24,441 bases of DNA from Branchiostoma floridae (GCF_000003815.2 NC_049983.1:4671302-4695742), one strand, 5' to 3'. Numbered from the stretch's first letter, positions 1 to 8,992 are shown. Numbers and translations: made by a program. The notes: a model not told the origin generated them from the letters alone.

Positions 1-495
1 TGGTTCTATCTGCTTGATGCTGTTGTTGGACAAAATGAGAACCAAGAGTCTCTCCAAGCCAGTGAACCAGGTCTGTTTCACAATTGTTAACCTGTTCGAA
101 TCTAGGAACAGTTTTTCTAGACCGGGAACCCCAGAGAATGTATTGTTCTCTATGTCAGTAATCATAGCATCGACCAAAGCCAAAGTGTTGACCACAGAAT
201 GGTCAAGCATCGTCAAGCTCTTTGTAGACAGCATGTGGAATGGGTATCCTGTAATTGCAACATGTTTGCAAGCAAAGAAAGAAAAAGGACTTCCAGTGGT
301 AACACTCTCATTCTGGATATCACATATTAGGCATGCTGATAGACCAGGCATCCAAGTGATCAAACCTGCCTGAGGTCTGCCAGACATACATTCTTGCCAT
401 CCGGCGTTTCTACACTGATGAAATTGTGGGCTACTTGTAGCTGCACAGGCTGCAGCTAAGAGAAGCAACAACGACATGACAGCGTTATTCTTCAT
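1..495 (-). CDS. Leucine-rich-repeat protein, secreted or membrane, N-terminal part (runs off left edge)
   Basis: Reading the minus strand from an ATG at 495 gives 165 uninterrupted codons that reach base 1 exactly. Residues 1-23 form a signal peptide: a short polar start (MKNNAV), a leucine/alanine core (MSLLLLLAAAC), then ATSSP. The ATG at 477 is in frame but would shorten the n-region, so 495 is preferred. Residues 24-80 are cysteine-containing (Cys28, 36, 55, 58, 76), in the place of an N-terminal cap, though not a clear LRRNT. From about residue 105 LRRs begin: ITDIENNTFSGVPGL, then LEKLFLDSNRLTIV, then LLVLILSNNSIKQI. These match LxxLxLxxNxL with roughly 24-residue spacing. LRR ectodomain proteins (TLR, LRR-Ig and relatives) are strongly expanded in amphioxus and often act in recognition or adhesion. 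The downstream domains are outside the window, so the exact class is unknown. LRR assignment is firm; function is not. Confidence 0.85.
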   Translation of the reverse strand, partial: MKNNAVMSLLLLLAAACAATSSPQFHQCRNAGWQECMSGRPQAGLITWMPGLSACLICDIQNESVTTGSPFSFFACKHVAITGYPFHMLSTKSLTMLDHSVVNTLALVDAMITDIENNTFSGVPGLEKLFLDSNRLTIVKQTWFTGLERLLVLILSNNSIKQIEP

Positions 496-812
496 GCCAC
501 CATTTGTGTACATTCCGTCTTATCCTTTCATACGAGTAACAACTTGATGCCGGACTATTTCCGTGGCCTACACAGACCAACTCCTCGGCTCCAAGACATA
601 ACATCCGAAGAAATTCTACATCAGCAACAACGACATGACAACTTCCTCGCTCACGATCACGCCACCTCTTGTATACAATCTGTCTAGTCGTGTTTAATCC
701 TTTTATACCAGTAACGAAAAGCCTGGATGCCAGACTGTTTTCAGGGCCTACATGCACAGACTAACTCCTCGGCTCCAGGTCCAACATGCCACCCGAGGAA
801 ATTCTACATCAG
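464..812. repeat. Tandem duplication of the LRR gene's 5' flank (two units)
   Basis: Unit 1 (about 464-622) and unit 2 (about 623-812) both start with AGCAACAACGACATGAC and both end near GAAATTCTACATCAG. Between these they share blocks such as the one around AACTCCTCGGCTCCA and a degenerate TTTCATACGAGTAAC / TTTATACCAGTAACG block. The shared leading block contains the reverse complement of the LRR start codon region, so unit 2 carries a second ATG-TCG-TTG-TTG on the minus strand that hits a stop two codons later. The duplication therefore spans the presumed promoter/5'UTR and the first codons. Confidence 0.7.
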
Positions 813-1109
813 GACCGCCTGAGTTGCACGATGGATATTATTGAGATCGTGAGTCTGGCGTTCTGGCTAAGTAATGATTTGGCACGTACCTGCAGTTGTC
901 GTTTGTGTACCTGATCCGCAAGTCTGTAAACATCAGAAACGAGCTGTCAAGAAAGAGAGTGATCTCAATTACTACAATCTACGAAGAGGTATTTTCCCCA
1001 CTGGTTTGAAAATAGAAGATTTAGACTCTAAATAGAGTATTTACAGGTTCATTGTACAGAGGAAATTCCCCCTGGAATTTGTGACGAACAAAATAATAAA
1101 AGTTGGGCC
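813..1109. other. Intergenic, nothing recognised
   Basis: Upstream flank of the LRR gene beyond the duplicated units. I see no coding region, tRNA-like box or repeat arm here. Confidence 0.5.
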
Positions 1110-1235
1110 ATGGCTAAACGCTGTAACGCTTTCCAGCAGAGTGCCAAGCGGGTGAGCGATACAGCCGGGATTCGAACTCACGACTTCTTGGTCCAGAGGA
1201 AGGGCTGCTAACCACTAGACACTGCACGCTGCTGT
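1110..1235 (-). repeat. tRNA-derived SINE, minus strand (head region)
   Basis: On the minus strand there is a pol III A box (TAGTGGTTAGCAG, plus 1205-1217) followed by a B box (GAGTTCGAATCCC, plus about 1168-1180), about 35 nt apart as in a tRNA. The T-stem does not pair well, so this is a tRNA-like SINE head and not a working tRNA gene. The body probably continues to lower coordinates but I cannot place its end. Confidence 0.65.
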
Positions 1236-1546
1236 CGGTCTGCTGAGAGCTCCATTGCTCAGTTGTAACAATAGTTCTTGGTACATGTACGTAACGAGCT
1301 CTACACAACACAACCGACTGTGGCGGCGTCTATACGTACACTGCAATCATTTACCAGACTAATAACTTCACAGCGTCATGTTCCTGCCCTTAGAGCACTG
1401 GAAATGAGTTTTCTACCCGGAGGTTGTTATTGTATTGTTGCGCCTAACCGTGCTTCCTGATCTTCATATTACTATGAAGTACCAGTGACTAGTCGAGCAA
1501 ATATAAGACACTTGCACCGTATACTTCACAAGAAGCAAAAGGACTG
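1236..1546. other. Intergenic up to the first assembly gap
   Basis: No gene or repeat is recognised. Short open frames here have no protein-like composition. Confidence 0.4.
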
Positions 1547-2213
1547 NNNNNNNNNNNNNNNNNNNNNNNNNNNNNNNNNNNNNNNNNNNNNNNNNNNNNN
1601 NNNNNNNNNNNNNNNNNNNNNNNNNNNNNNNNNNNNNNNNNNNNNNNNNNNNNNNNNNNNNNNNNNNNNNNNNNNNNNNNNNNNNNNNNNNNNNNNNNNN
1701 NNNNNNNNNNNNNNNNNNNNNNNNNNNNNNNNNNNNNNNNNNNNNNNNNNNNNNNNNNNNNNNNNNNNNNNNNNNNNNNNNNNNNNNNNNNNNNNNNNNN
1801 NNNNNNNNNNNNNNNNNNNNNNNNNNNNNNNNNNNNNNNNNNNNNNNNNNNNNNNNNNNNNNNNNNNNNNNNNNNNNNNNNNNNNNNNNNNNNNNNNNNN
1901 NNNNNNNNNNNNNNNNNNNNNNNNNNNNNNNNNNNNNNNNNNNNNNNNNNNNNNNNNNNNNNNNNNNNNNNNNNNNNNNNNNNNNNNNNNNNNNNNNNNN
2001 NNNNNNNNNNNNNNNNNNNNNNNNNNNNNNNNNNNNNNNNNNNNNNNNNNNNNNNNNNNNNNNNNNNNNNNNNNNNNNNNNNNNNNNNNNNNNNNNNNNN
2101 NNNNNNNNNNNNNNNNNNNNNNNNNNNNNNNNNNNNNNNNNNNNNNNNNNNNNNNNNNNNNNNNNNNNNNNNNNNNNNNNNNNNNNNNNNNNNNNNNNNN
2201 NNNNNNNNNNNNN
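1547..2213. other. Assembly gap (667 N)
   Basis: Run of N. The right flank is homologous in opposite orientation to the LRR gene at 1-495, so the gap may hide the start of a divergent LRR paralogue. Confidence 0.99.
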
Positions 2214-2222
2214 TTCTTTTAG

Positions 2223-2326
2223 GGGGCAACGCGTCTATATTTCTGTAATGGAACTGGAAGTCCCTTTTCTTTCTTTGCATGGTTTCAACATGTTGCAATT
2301 AGAGGACACCCATGCCACATCCTGTC
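2223..2326 (+). pseudogene. LRR-gene paralogue fragment, opposite strand
   Basis: The plus strand encodes TGSPFSFFAWFQHVAIRGH followed by PCHILSAKS. This aligns with TGSPFSFFAC-KHVAITGY and PFHMLSTKS of the LRR protein at 1-495 (its residues 67-93), and the DNA is clearly similar too. There is one in-frame codon difference (AWFQHV versus ACKHV). A possible acceptor, TTCTTTTAG, lies right at the gap edge and is followed by an open frame. After KS the similarity stops and the frame enters a GGTCCAG-type repeat. It is either a broken duplicate or the visible end of one exon of a divergent paralogue; the gap prevents a decision. Confidence 0.6.
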
Positions 2327-2684
2327 GGCAAAAAGCTTTTTTTTGCCGTTCAGTTTTTACAAACTGAATGAGGTCCAGGTTCAGGTCCAGACCTGGACCT
2401 GATCCTCTGGACCTGAACCGGACCTGAACCTGAAATTTCTGAACCAGTACCCACCCCTACCATATACACCTCGGGCGGGTCATTAACCCTTAATTTCCCA
2501 AGGGTACAACGAAGGGGCATATCAAAGGCTCGAACATAGGACATTTGAGATAAAATCTATGCCTCTTGGCTTTGAACCAGACACCCTGCCACTACGCTCT
2601 GCGACGCCAACAATATATCATGTCATTCTCCATCATATGAGCCTAATGACAGATCCAAACATAAATGGGTTAACGTTATGAGAT
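2327..2684. repeat. Palindromic GGTCCAGGTTCAGG-rich repeat and unassigned sequence
   Basis: At 2368-2440, motifs GGTCCAGGTTCAGG and their inverse CCTGAACCGGACC alternate, giving strong hairpin potential. On the minus strand it is preceded by GGGGTGGGTACTGG, which resembles a DNA-transposon terminus, but no partner end is seen. At 2527-2594 (minus) there are weak A- and B-box-like motifs of a possible degenerate SINE. Confidence 0.4.
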
Positions 2685-3066
2685 GAGACCGTGTGGCGCA
2701 GCGGCAGCGTGTTTGCCTCGTGACCGAGAGGTCGCGAGTTCGAATCCGGCCGCGTGTCACCGGTCTTGTGCCCTTGGGAAAGGCGCTTTACACGACCTTC
2801 CTTACTTTATTCAGGTGAAAATGAGTACCTATCTTCAGCTATGGCCGTCCCTCGGATAGGACATTAAATGAAGGCCCCGTGTCTGGGGATAGCCACACCC
2901 CAAGCACGTAAAAGAACCCCCACACGTGCAATGGTGCGGTGTGCGATGGTGCAAATCATTCTGTCTAGAATTGGTGATTCTCTACAAATCACCCGGACTC
3001 CAGGAAGAATAGTGACATATCAGTCACTAATGGATATCTGTGTCAAACCAAACCCAATCCTCTAGA
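2685..3066 (+). repeat. tRNA-derived SINE, near full length
   Basis: The head has an A box (TGGCGCAGCGG, 2694-2704) and a B box (GAGTTCGAATCC, about 2736-2747). A body follows with CCCTTGGGAAAGGCGCTTTA, then AGGTGAAAATGAGTACC, then GGATAGGACATTAAATG and CACGTAAAAGAACCC. From memory, similar body motifs recur in SINEs of many marine animals. The anticodon arm is degenerate, so it is not a functional tRNA. The 3' end is approximate. It lies between genes, and SINEs of this type are mobilised by a partner LINE. Confidence 0.8.
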
Positions 3067-3342
3067 ACGTCTCGTTACTAACCTTCTTCGCAGACTACCG
3101 GAGCGGTAGCGTTTCTTATTTGGGGGGGGGGGGGGTCGCTGGTTCACGATTTTCAACATTTGCTATTTCTTTCTATGCTAGAGAGTGAGTCGGCCGGGAG
3201 AATGAGTGGTTCACAAAACAGCTCGCATTTTAATCAGAACAAGAAAATACACACTTGAAATAATGATGGTACACATTTACAACTTTAAACTATTTCTTCT
3301 TACGTTACGCAGTCATACTGTATTGACCAGAAGATGAATTAT
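3067..3342. other. Intergenic with a 14-G tract
   Basis: Contains an uninterrupted run of 14 G at 3122-3135. Nothing else is recognised. Confidence 0.5.
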
Positions 3343-3565
3343 TTCATTTCATTTATTTGGAATGCAAACAATGCATGGCAAGAGGCAACCAGGCAGCAAC
3401 AAGGCTGGTAGCGGCTACCACTGATACATACAACATGATACATACAAATTATTACAATGTACAATACCTACGACGAAATATCACTATATATATATACAAT
3501 AGCAATACATCATACAATAGCAGTAAATTATACAATGAACAAAATACATCATCATCAACATGAAT
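3343..3565 (-). repeat. 5'-truncated LINE 3' end (minus strand)
   Basis: The segment begins with ATTTCATTTCATTTATTTGG and contains ATACAACATGATACATACAA. Both parallel the 3' UTR of the complete LINE at 19591-19710, which has CCTTTATTGTACATTC and GATACAACATGATACAATG. On the minus strand it would end in a simple-repeat tail after AATAAA. Only a short 3' piece is present, as expected from incomplete reverse transcription. Confidence 0.4.
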
Positions 3566-4214
3566 ACCAATAAGCGAGAAAAAAAGAGAAAAGATGGAAT
3601 GGTTGGAAAGTCTGTTGGGTTTAGTATTTTCACGCGTCAGTGATCAGATAAGAGGTGGTTTCTACATTTTGCCTTAAATATTCTGACGGTGGCGGACTGA
3701 TTAATGATTAAAACCACTTGTATACTTATTATAGTACTTATCATTTCTAAATGGCATTATGTTCTAATTGGGAATTTTAGTCAGTACCAGAACCAGAACC
3801 AACATTAATCATCATCATTCATTCATTCATTCATTCATTAACAGTCCAAACCAATTATGAAAAACAATTCATTAGGCACATGGTATGTAACGAAGAGATA
3901 CCAGATACCAGGCTGGACTAATAATCCTACACTTTAGTAATGTCCGCATGCCGTGGTTTATTCTAGAAAAGATTGTTCTTATAAGCAAGAAAAAATGACG
4001 TATGCATGATGCTTGCCTTGACTCTCCTTTATAAAATTCAATGATTTTTGTTTGTAGAATAAGCCCTAAGTTACCTATAATATATTTTGTCATTTTTTGT
4101 AACGCGACAGCTTACATCTTTCAAGGTTTTGCTGATGTTCAACACTTCTTCGACCACCACACTGGCACTTCGTTCTTGCTGATGCCATGTTTTTATTACG
4201 TGAATTGGACAGGG
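3566..4214. other. 3' flank/3'UTR of the membrane-protein gene; ATTC microsatellite
   Basis: An ATTC/CATT microsatellite lies at 3816-3840. On the minus strand an AATAAA (plus TTTATT, 4192-4197) is only about 18 bases past the stop at 4215, unusually close for a used poly(A) signal. The true transcript end may be further left. Nothing else is recognised. Confidence 0.35.
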
Positions 4215-4600
4215 TCATTGGGCGAGTAGAGATTGTGGAGAAAGCGGTTGCAACTGCGGCATGTTTTCTCCTGCTCTTGGAGGCTGTGTTGTGGTACTTG
4301 TGGCATCCTCATAAGTTGGGGGCGGGGGGTACTGTGGGAGTTCTGGGGAAGGTTTATACACGGTGGAAATTTGCTGTAGATTGTACAGAGAACTGTAAGC
4401 GGGGGGCTGGGCCACCCCGATGCTGTTGGCTGTCATGTCGATGTTTTCATGACCATGCGTTGCAAGTATGAACCGGTTGGTGTCGCTGCTGCTCGGTTTT
4501 CTCTTACGGCAAAGACAAATGGTTATAGCTGCTTGCAGACAGGCAATCACAAGTACTACGATGAGTATACCAATGATGCCGCCACCACTTAGTGATGTAC
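4215..4600 (-). CDS. Last exon of small single-pass membrane protein: TM segment and PPxY cytoplasmic tail
   Basis: On the minus strand an acceptor (TTTATCCTTATAG, AG at 4601-4602) is followed by an open frame to TGA at 4215-4217, entering in phase 1. The exon encodes GTSLSGGG, then a hydrophobic segment of about 22 residues (IIGILIVVLVIACLQAAITI), a stop-transfer cluster CLCRKRK, then a tail of about 95 residues. The tail is rich in Pro, Ser and Tyr, with AQPPAYSSLY and YPPPPTYEDA, two PPxY motifs of the kind bound by WW domains (NEDD4 family and others). This implies type I topology with a tail that recruits WW proteins. The layout resembles Shisa-like/WBP1-type adaptors, but no family signature is conclusive. 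The ATG at 4649 lies in the intron and is not the true start. Confidence 0.7.
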
Positions 4601-5534
4601 CTATAAGGATAAACAACATGACATGTAACAATAGCCACTTTAAACACATGCAGTATTTGTATCTGGGAACGAGACAGACACAATTATGTAAATTAAGTCC
4701 TTATTTTCATAATCGTTAAGAGCATAGAATTAACGAATTATTATGTGCTGAGTATTGAATTAATGTCGTTTAGTACATTAGAAATATATTTCCTTCATTA
4801 ACTATTAAAATTATTTATTTGTATATATAATTAACATGCCATTACACGGAAGACTTTATTTAAGTTCCTAGGTTAAAAATCTTTTTAGACTTTTTAAAAA
4901 GAATTCTTCCATCTTGACTTATCCAGTTTCTATGATTAAAACTTCTCTGTAGTTCCAAACACAGCCGTAAGAGGGACCAACTTTGTCCCCTTTTCTGCCT
5001 ATAAGAACTTTCAACCAACCAAAAATACTAACCAATGCTTGTCCTGAATGCAAATTATCAGAAGCGGAAAAGCCGGTCCAGTAATATAGAAAGCTGATAG
5101 GGGTAAAAAAATTAATCATTTCGTTTTCTCATCAATACCCGCATGCCAGAAATAAACGAGATAATTTCCATAAAGGCATTCTCCAGTTATGCTGGTTGCA
5201 CACACACAAAAAAACATCTCGGGAAGTCAGTAAAGATATACCACATACCGTAGATGAGAGGTATTGCAGACATGCAGTATTAGGAAGTACGTTTGAACAT
5301 AGTCAAACACAGCTCAAGACTTTTTGTAATTAACGAAGAAATGCTAGAATTGCCTTCTTTGCCAAGATGAGACTGTCACTCTTTTGACAATTTGGCTTTA
5401 AGATTATCAACGTGTGCGATTTATGCAAATCAAAAATAATTATTTGCATCATTGATAATTACGTCTGTCGTAAAGGTTAAGATGCGAGTAATTAGGCTTA
5501 AGTATGAGGTCATCGAACTCTTTTCAAAGCTACA
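4601..5534 (-). other. Intron of the membrane-protein gene (left part), AT-rich
   Basis: AT-rich non-coding DNA between the TM exon and the duplicated stalk region. No repeat family or exon is recognised. Confidence 0.4.
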
Positions 5535-5774
5535 TAGCGATTGAGACACGTAACAATTTATTCAAAGAATTATTCAAATAAATACCGAAAAATTTGTATT
5601 GCTAATGAGGAAAAGCCACGTGTCCATTTCTATTATAGAAACACTAAGAAATTAGTTTTGAAAACATGAAAAATCAGACTTTACCCAAAAAAAATCACAA
5701 AGATGAATATTTAGATAGCCCAAATATGTGCGAGTGCTGTGAGGGGTAATTACTTTAATTACGAATTGACTGAC

Positions 5775-5858
5775 CATTACTATCCAGAGTCGGTCGTTCT
5801 GTCTGCCGTCCTCCAGTTAGTGCCAGTGTGGGCCGGTTTGAACCGGGTCCTACACGAT
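5775..5858 (-). pseudogene. Duplicate stalk exon with lost splice acceptor
   Basis: This is the copy of the 84-nt exon candidate at 6216-6299. It is the same length, has no stop in the phase-1 frame, and keeps the donor (AATG then GTCAGT). The acceptor dinucleotide reads GG instead of AG (GGCACGG versus GGCACAG). It encodes DRVGPGSNRPTLALTGGR and so on, differing from the other copy at several codons, mostly non-synonymous. Without an AG it should be skipped unless another acceptor upstream is used. Confidence 0.45.
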
Positions 5859-6215
5859 CCGTGCCAGTATCCTCGGGGTTTGTGGCGGCAGTTTGTGGCG
5901 GCATGTATCCATTCATTTCTATGATAGAAACACTAAGAAATTAGTTTTGAAAAAAAAGAAGAAAACTCAGACTTCATAAAAAAAACTTAGCTATTGAGAC
6001 AGGTAAAAATTTGTTCAAAGAATTATTCAAATAAATACCCAAAATTTGTATTGCTAATGATGAAAAGCCACGTATCCATTCATTTCTATTATAGAGACAC
6101 TAAGAAATTAGTTTTGAAAAAATGAAAACTCAGACTTTACCAAAAAAAATCACAAATATTAATATTTAGATAGCATGTTCGAGATGCTGTGAGAAATAAT
6201 TACGAATTGACTGAC

Positions 6216-6299
6216 CATTACTATCCAGAGTCGTTGGTTCTGTCTGCCGTTCTCCAGTTAGTGCCGGTGTGGGCCGGTTTGAGCCGGGTCCTACACGAT
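6216..6299 (-). CDS. Putative Pro/Thr-rich stalk exon of the membrane-protein gene
   Basis: The minus strand has an acceptor ACTGGCACAG (AG at 6300-6301), then 84 nt, then a donor AATG|GTCAGT. It is a symmetrical phase 1-1 exon, so it can be included or skipped without changing frame between the cysteine exon and the TM exon. It encodes 28 residues, D-R-V-G-P-G-S-N-R-P-T-P-A-L and on, rich in Pro, Thr, Gly and charge: a typical short extracellular stalk with possible O-glycosylation. The polypyrimidine tract upstream is weak, which is the main doubt. It could be intronic sequence that happens to be open. Confidence 0.4.
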
Positions 6300-6345
6300 C
6301 TGTGCCAGTATCATTCAGGTTTGTAGCGGCAGTCCGACGGCAGAG

Positions 6346-6837
6346 GCAGACGGTGGGGGACAATATCAGTCCTATGATGAAGGTATATCAAATGGTTACA
6401 TTTTTCTCGGGATATTTACTCTTCCTACAGTCCGTGAATGTTCATGATATCTTAAAAGCACTTAATGGTAAATTTCGTTTTGTACGCAATTTGTTTGTAG
6501 TATGGTTTAATTGTCTGAGAATTTGGAACAAACTATGATAATTCGGGGTGTGAAACACATTTTCTTCCCCTGCATGTGATGGTTTGTGACATATAGTAAA
6601 TTTTACTTCGATTGCCTGTTGACAAAGAAATCTATCTACAAGATCTTGATAATCTCCAAGATGTTGTTATTGCACGTAAAGAGCATTATGACTGTGTGAA
6701 GCTTGAAAGGATTGTGTGTCAGAAAAGCAGGCCTGTGAAATTTAGGAAATATTTCGATTTCCCATTCGAACGACTGCCTGAGGCAACTGCTGTAACGTTA
6801 TATCCAAGCCGCCTTTCTGTGCAAGCACGCCCCCTAC
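6346..6837 (-). other. Intron between stalk and cysteine exons
   Basis: Non-coding; no repeat or exon recognised. The open frame on the plus strand at 6612-6941 is a shadow overlapping the cysteine exon. Confidence 0.4.
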
Positions 6838-6963
6838 CTTGTGGGGCGCAGTTTGGACAGCAGCGGTTCTCGCCGTTGACGCTCCCCACGAAGCCTGGGC
6901 GGCAGGAGTCGCACTGGGCTCCCGTCCAACAGGAGACATAGTTCTCGTCAGAGGTCGAAGAGG
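6838..6963 (-). CDS. Six-cysteine (EGF/laminin-EGF-like) ectodomain exon of the membrane-protein gene
   Basis: The minus strand has an acceptor TTTTGCAG (AG at 6964-6965), an exon of 126 nt and a donor CAAG|GTAGGG. It is phase 1 at both ends. With the G left by the signal-peptide exon it encodes ASSTSDENYVSCWTGAQC, then DSCRPGFVGSVNGENRCC, then PNCAPQ. The cysteine pattern is C-x5-C-x2-C-x13-CC-x2-C. The stretch with WTGAQC and CRPGF resembles EGF or laminin-EGF modules (C..G..C..C.PGF.G). The CC near the end recalls cysteine-rich ectodomains of Shisa-like adaptors. The GC-rich composition contrasts with the AT-rich introns, supporting a true exon. Placed directly after signal cleavage, it would be the whole folded ectodomain. 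Confidence 0.65.
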
Positions 6964-6965
6964 CT

Positions 6966-7407
6966 GCAAAACAAAGTCCAGTCCTGTGCGTTAGTTGTGA
7001 AAGGATTCCGGTAGGTCCACGTGGAACCGGTCAAGGACAAAGTTTATAAGTACTACATGAATGACAAACTTCTTACAATACAGTAAACAGCTCTGCTCTA
7101 TAGATATAACGTGTATACATCTGTTTCCGTTGTTTGTTTGTTTTTGTTGGTATCAAGTATAACATTAAGCAGTCGGCGTGCTGCTTTGTTTTAATGAAAC
7201 TTTTCAAATCACGTGCAAACCGCCACTTATATGTCCATCCGAAAGCTGAACACAAATGAAGTCTATCCGTACTATATCTGGATTGACTTGAAGTTCGTAT
7301 CTAGCGTTTTAAATTCATCAAATGGCGACTATCCTATTAACCATCTTTCTCCCTCTTAAAACTATGAAACGATCTACAAAAATATAAAAAGACAAACGTA
7401 CGCAAAC
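6966..7407 (-). other. First intron of the membrane-protein gene
   Basis: Starts with GTTTGCG at the left end of exon 1 and ends with TTTTGCAG. No repeat or exon is recognised inside. Confidence 0.45.
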
Positions 7408-7486
7408 CTTGGCCGTGAATGGTAACCAGTCCCAGCAGTAGTAGTATGATTCCTCGGTAGGTAGCCATCAATATATACCTATACAT
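7408..7486 (-). CDS. First coding exon of small membrane protein: signal peptide
   Basis: On the minus strand, ATG at 7468 gives MATYRGIILLLLGLVTIHGQ, a textbook signal peptide, then one base (G) before the donor GTTTGCG (phase 1). An in-frame ATG at 7486 adds MYRYIL; it has A at -3, whereas the 7468 site has G at +4, so the start is uncertain. Another in-frame ATG at 7522 would place a second hydrophobic stretch in front and is less likely. Joined to exons at 6838-6963, 6216-6299 and 4215-4600 it gives about 218 residues from 7468, or about 190 without the stalk. I do not recognise the full protein as a named family. Confidence 0.6.
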
Positions 7487-7565
7487 CGTGATGAGGAGTG
7501 GACAAGAACGGATTAACAACATGTAATGTTATGCATTTGAGAGATTCAAGAGTGCAAACACAAGG

Positions 7566-8048
7566 TTGTTGTGCGACCCTGGTAGTTCCTCAGCATTTGG
7601 GTGCTTTATCTTCAGAATTTTAGAATAAGCAAACCTTCATTTGGTGCCAAAATCGATGGTGCGTGATGTGCCTTGGGGGGGGGGGGGGGGTGCTACCTTT
7701 TGGTCAACTGCTTGGTAAGTTGTGCATACAACAAATGTAGAGTGGTCGCTTCCTGTGTGCCTGTATGCGAGAACGTCCTATGTAGTTGGTGTTACAAATT
7801 CAAATCTGTCCGACGGTGAGTCTCTTTAGCAGGCGTACCGCCACGGTCGCTCTTTCCTTCGTGGGAAACCCCAAATCATGACCTACATGTATATTTTAGT
7901 CGAAAGATGATATCATAATATGATCTAAATATAGCTCGAGGTGCCCCACCCTTCTTACTATACCTGGCCATTGACCCCGTCGGTAGTTGCATATGCAAAT
8001 TAAATGCTGTACAGTTACACGTTCAGATTTGTTTTATTAGTCATCTGT
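7566..8048. repeat. Diverged direct repeat C, copy 1 (upstream of membrane-protein gene)
   Basis: Shares ordered blocks with 9698-10124: TTGTTGTGCGACC..GGTAGTTCCTCAGCAT at the start, GCGTACCGCCACG in the middle, TATGATC.AAATATAGCTC, and CATATGCAAATTAA near the end. Copy 1 has gained a 16-G tract (7675-7690). It starts just upstream of the signal-peptide exon on the minus strand, so it covers the presumed promoter. An octamer ATGCAAAT lies at 7993-8000. Confidence 0.75.
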
Positions 8049-8992
8049 CATGTCAGTTATTAACCATGATTATTTTCCTAATGATTTAAGCAATAAAAAT
8101 TCTGTTCATGCAGTGGGCAACTATATCCTTGAGTGCCAACTGTGTCTAGGTTTGAATGCTATCTACGACATCGATTCTATTAATTATTTTCAAGAACACA
8201 CCATACTGTAATGATTCTCTTCTATCTCTTTAGAACTAGATCATCTTCTCGCTCAGATCACTACCCTCTTCCTGTGGAGTACTTCCCACACAAATGCGAC
8301 CTATAACTTACTTCAAGTCTTAAAAGACAAAATACACTGCCATTTTCTTACATCGTCAACTTCTTTCAATGTGTACAGAAGTGGCCAACACTGGCCTCGC
8401 ATTGAGCAGAACAGGATTTTCGACTGGTAGGTCATTATCCCATACTTCATCAAACCCATTCAACAGGGACAGAAACAGGATTTTCCACACTATTGTTTAG
8501 TGCTGGGTGGCTCTGTACGTCAGCAAACCTGCCCGATAGGCCATGATTTCACAGTTCATCAAACTCATGAACTCAGCTAACCCCCGGAACGGTGTGGAAC
8601 TTTCCACAGCTGCATTCATAATTAATGGCGGCAGCGACTCTAACATCCGTTAATGAGCAGTCTTCAAGAAGTAATTTAAGTCTCTACGATAACCATAGAA
8701 CCTCATACAAACGAATCACCATCATTCCTGTTATATAAGCAAGTCAAGTTTCCAACAAAACGTGTATGAACTGTTTAGACTTGAATCTATGAGGAAGCCA
8801 AGCCGGATTCGTCCAATCCACATCAAGAAGACGGCTAAGGGTAAGCAGTCTTCGCTACGAGGTGAACCCTGCCATGAACGCAACTGACTTCGTATCTGAA
8901 TTCTTCCTGAAGTTCCTGACCATCTCATGTGTATGGTTATGTATCATCCTTTTGGTCTTTTTTTAAAGCTAGTGTTGCAAATTGTGTAACCG
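8049..8992. other. Intergenic, nothing recognised
   Basis: No convincing gene. Short similar phrases recur (ACAGGATTTTC at about 8410 and 8475; CATCAAAC three times), suggesting an old repeat, but I cannot define it. Confidence 0.4.

Larger units (their letters stand above)
5535..6345. repeat. Tandem duplication of about 440 bp carrying the stalk exon, with a partial third copy
   Basis: Unit 1 (about 5535-5885) and unit 2 (about 5988-6330) share long near-identical stretches. TTGAGACACGTAACAATTT at 5541 matches TTGAGACAGGTAAAAATTT at 5994 (offset 453). ACGAATTGACTGACCATTAC at 5761 matches 6202 (offset 441). A third partial copy of the middle block (TATCCATTCATTTCTAT) sits at 5905-5985. The offset changes show indels in the flanks, whereas the 84-bp exon candidate has none. 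Confidence 0.85.

Noticed and set aside
14-373. Plus-strand open frame of 119 codons
   Set aside because: It is antisense to the LRR gene, whose minus-strand frame has a signal peptide and clear LRR motifs.
485-757. Minus-strand frame of 90 codons upstream of the LRR gene
   Set aside because: Runs through the duplicated 5' flank, has no recognisable domain, and overlaps the LRR start in another frame.
1485-2298. Long frames spanning N runs (also at 23071-23957)
   Set aside because: Their length comes from N; only the flanking bases carry information.
2500-2600. Second tRNA-like SINE on minus strand
   Set aside because: A- and B-like motifs are present, but spacing is longer than in a tRNA and no SINE body follows.
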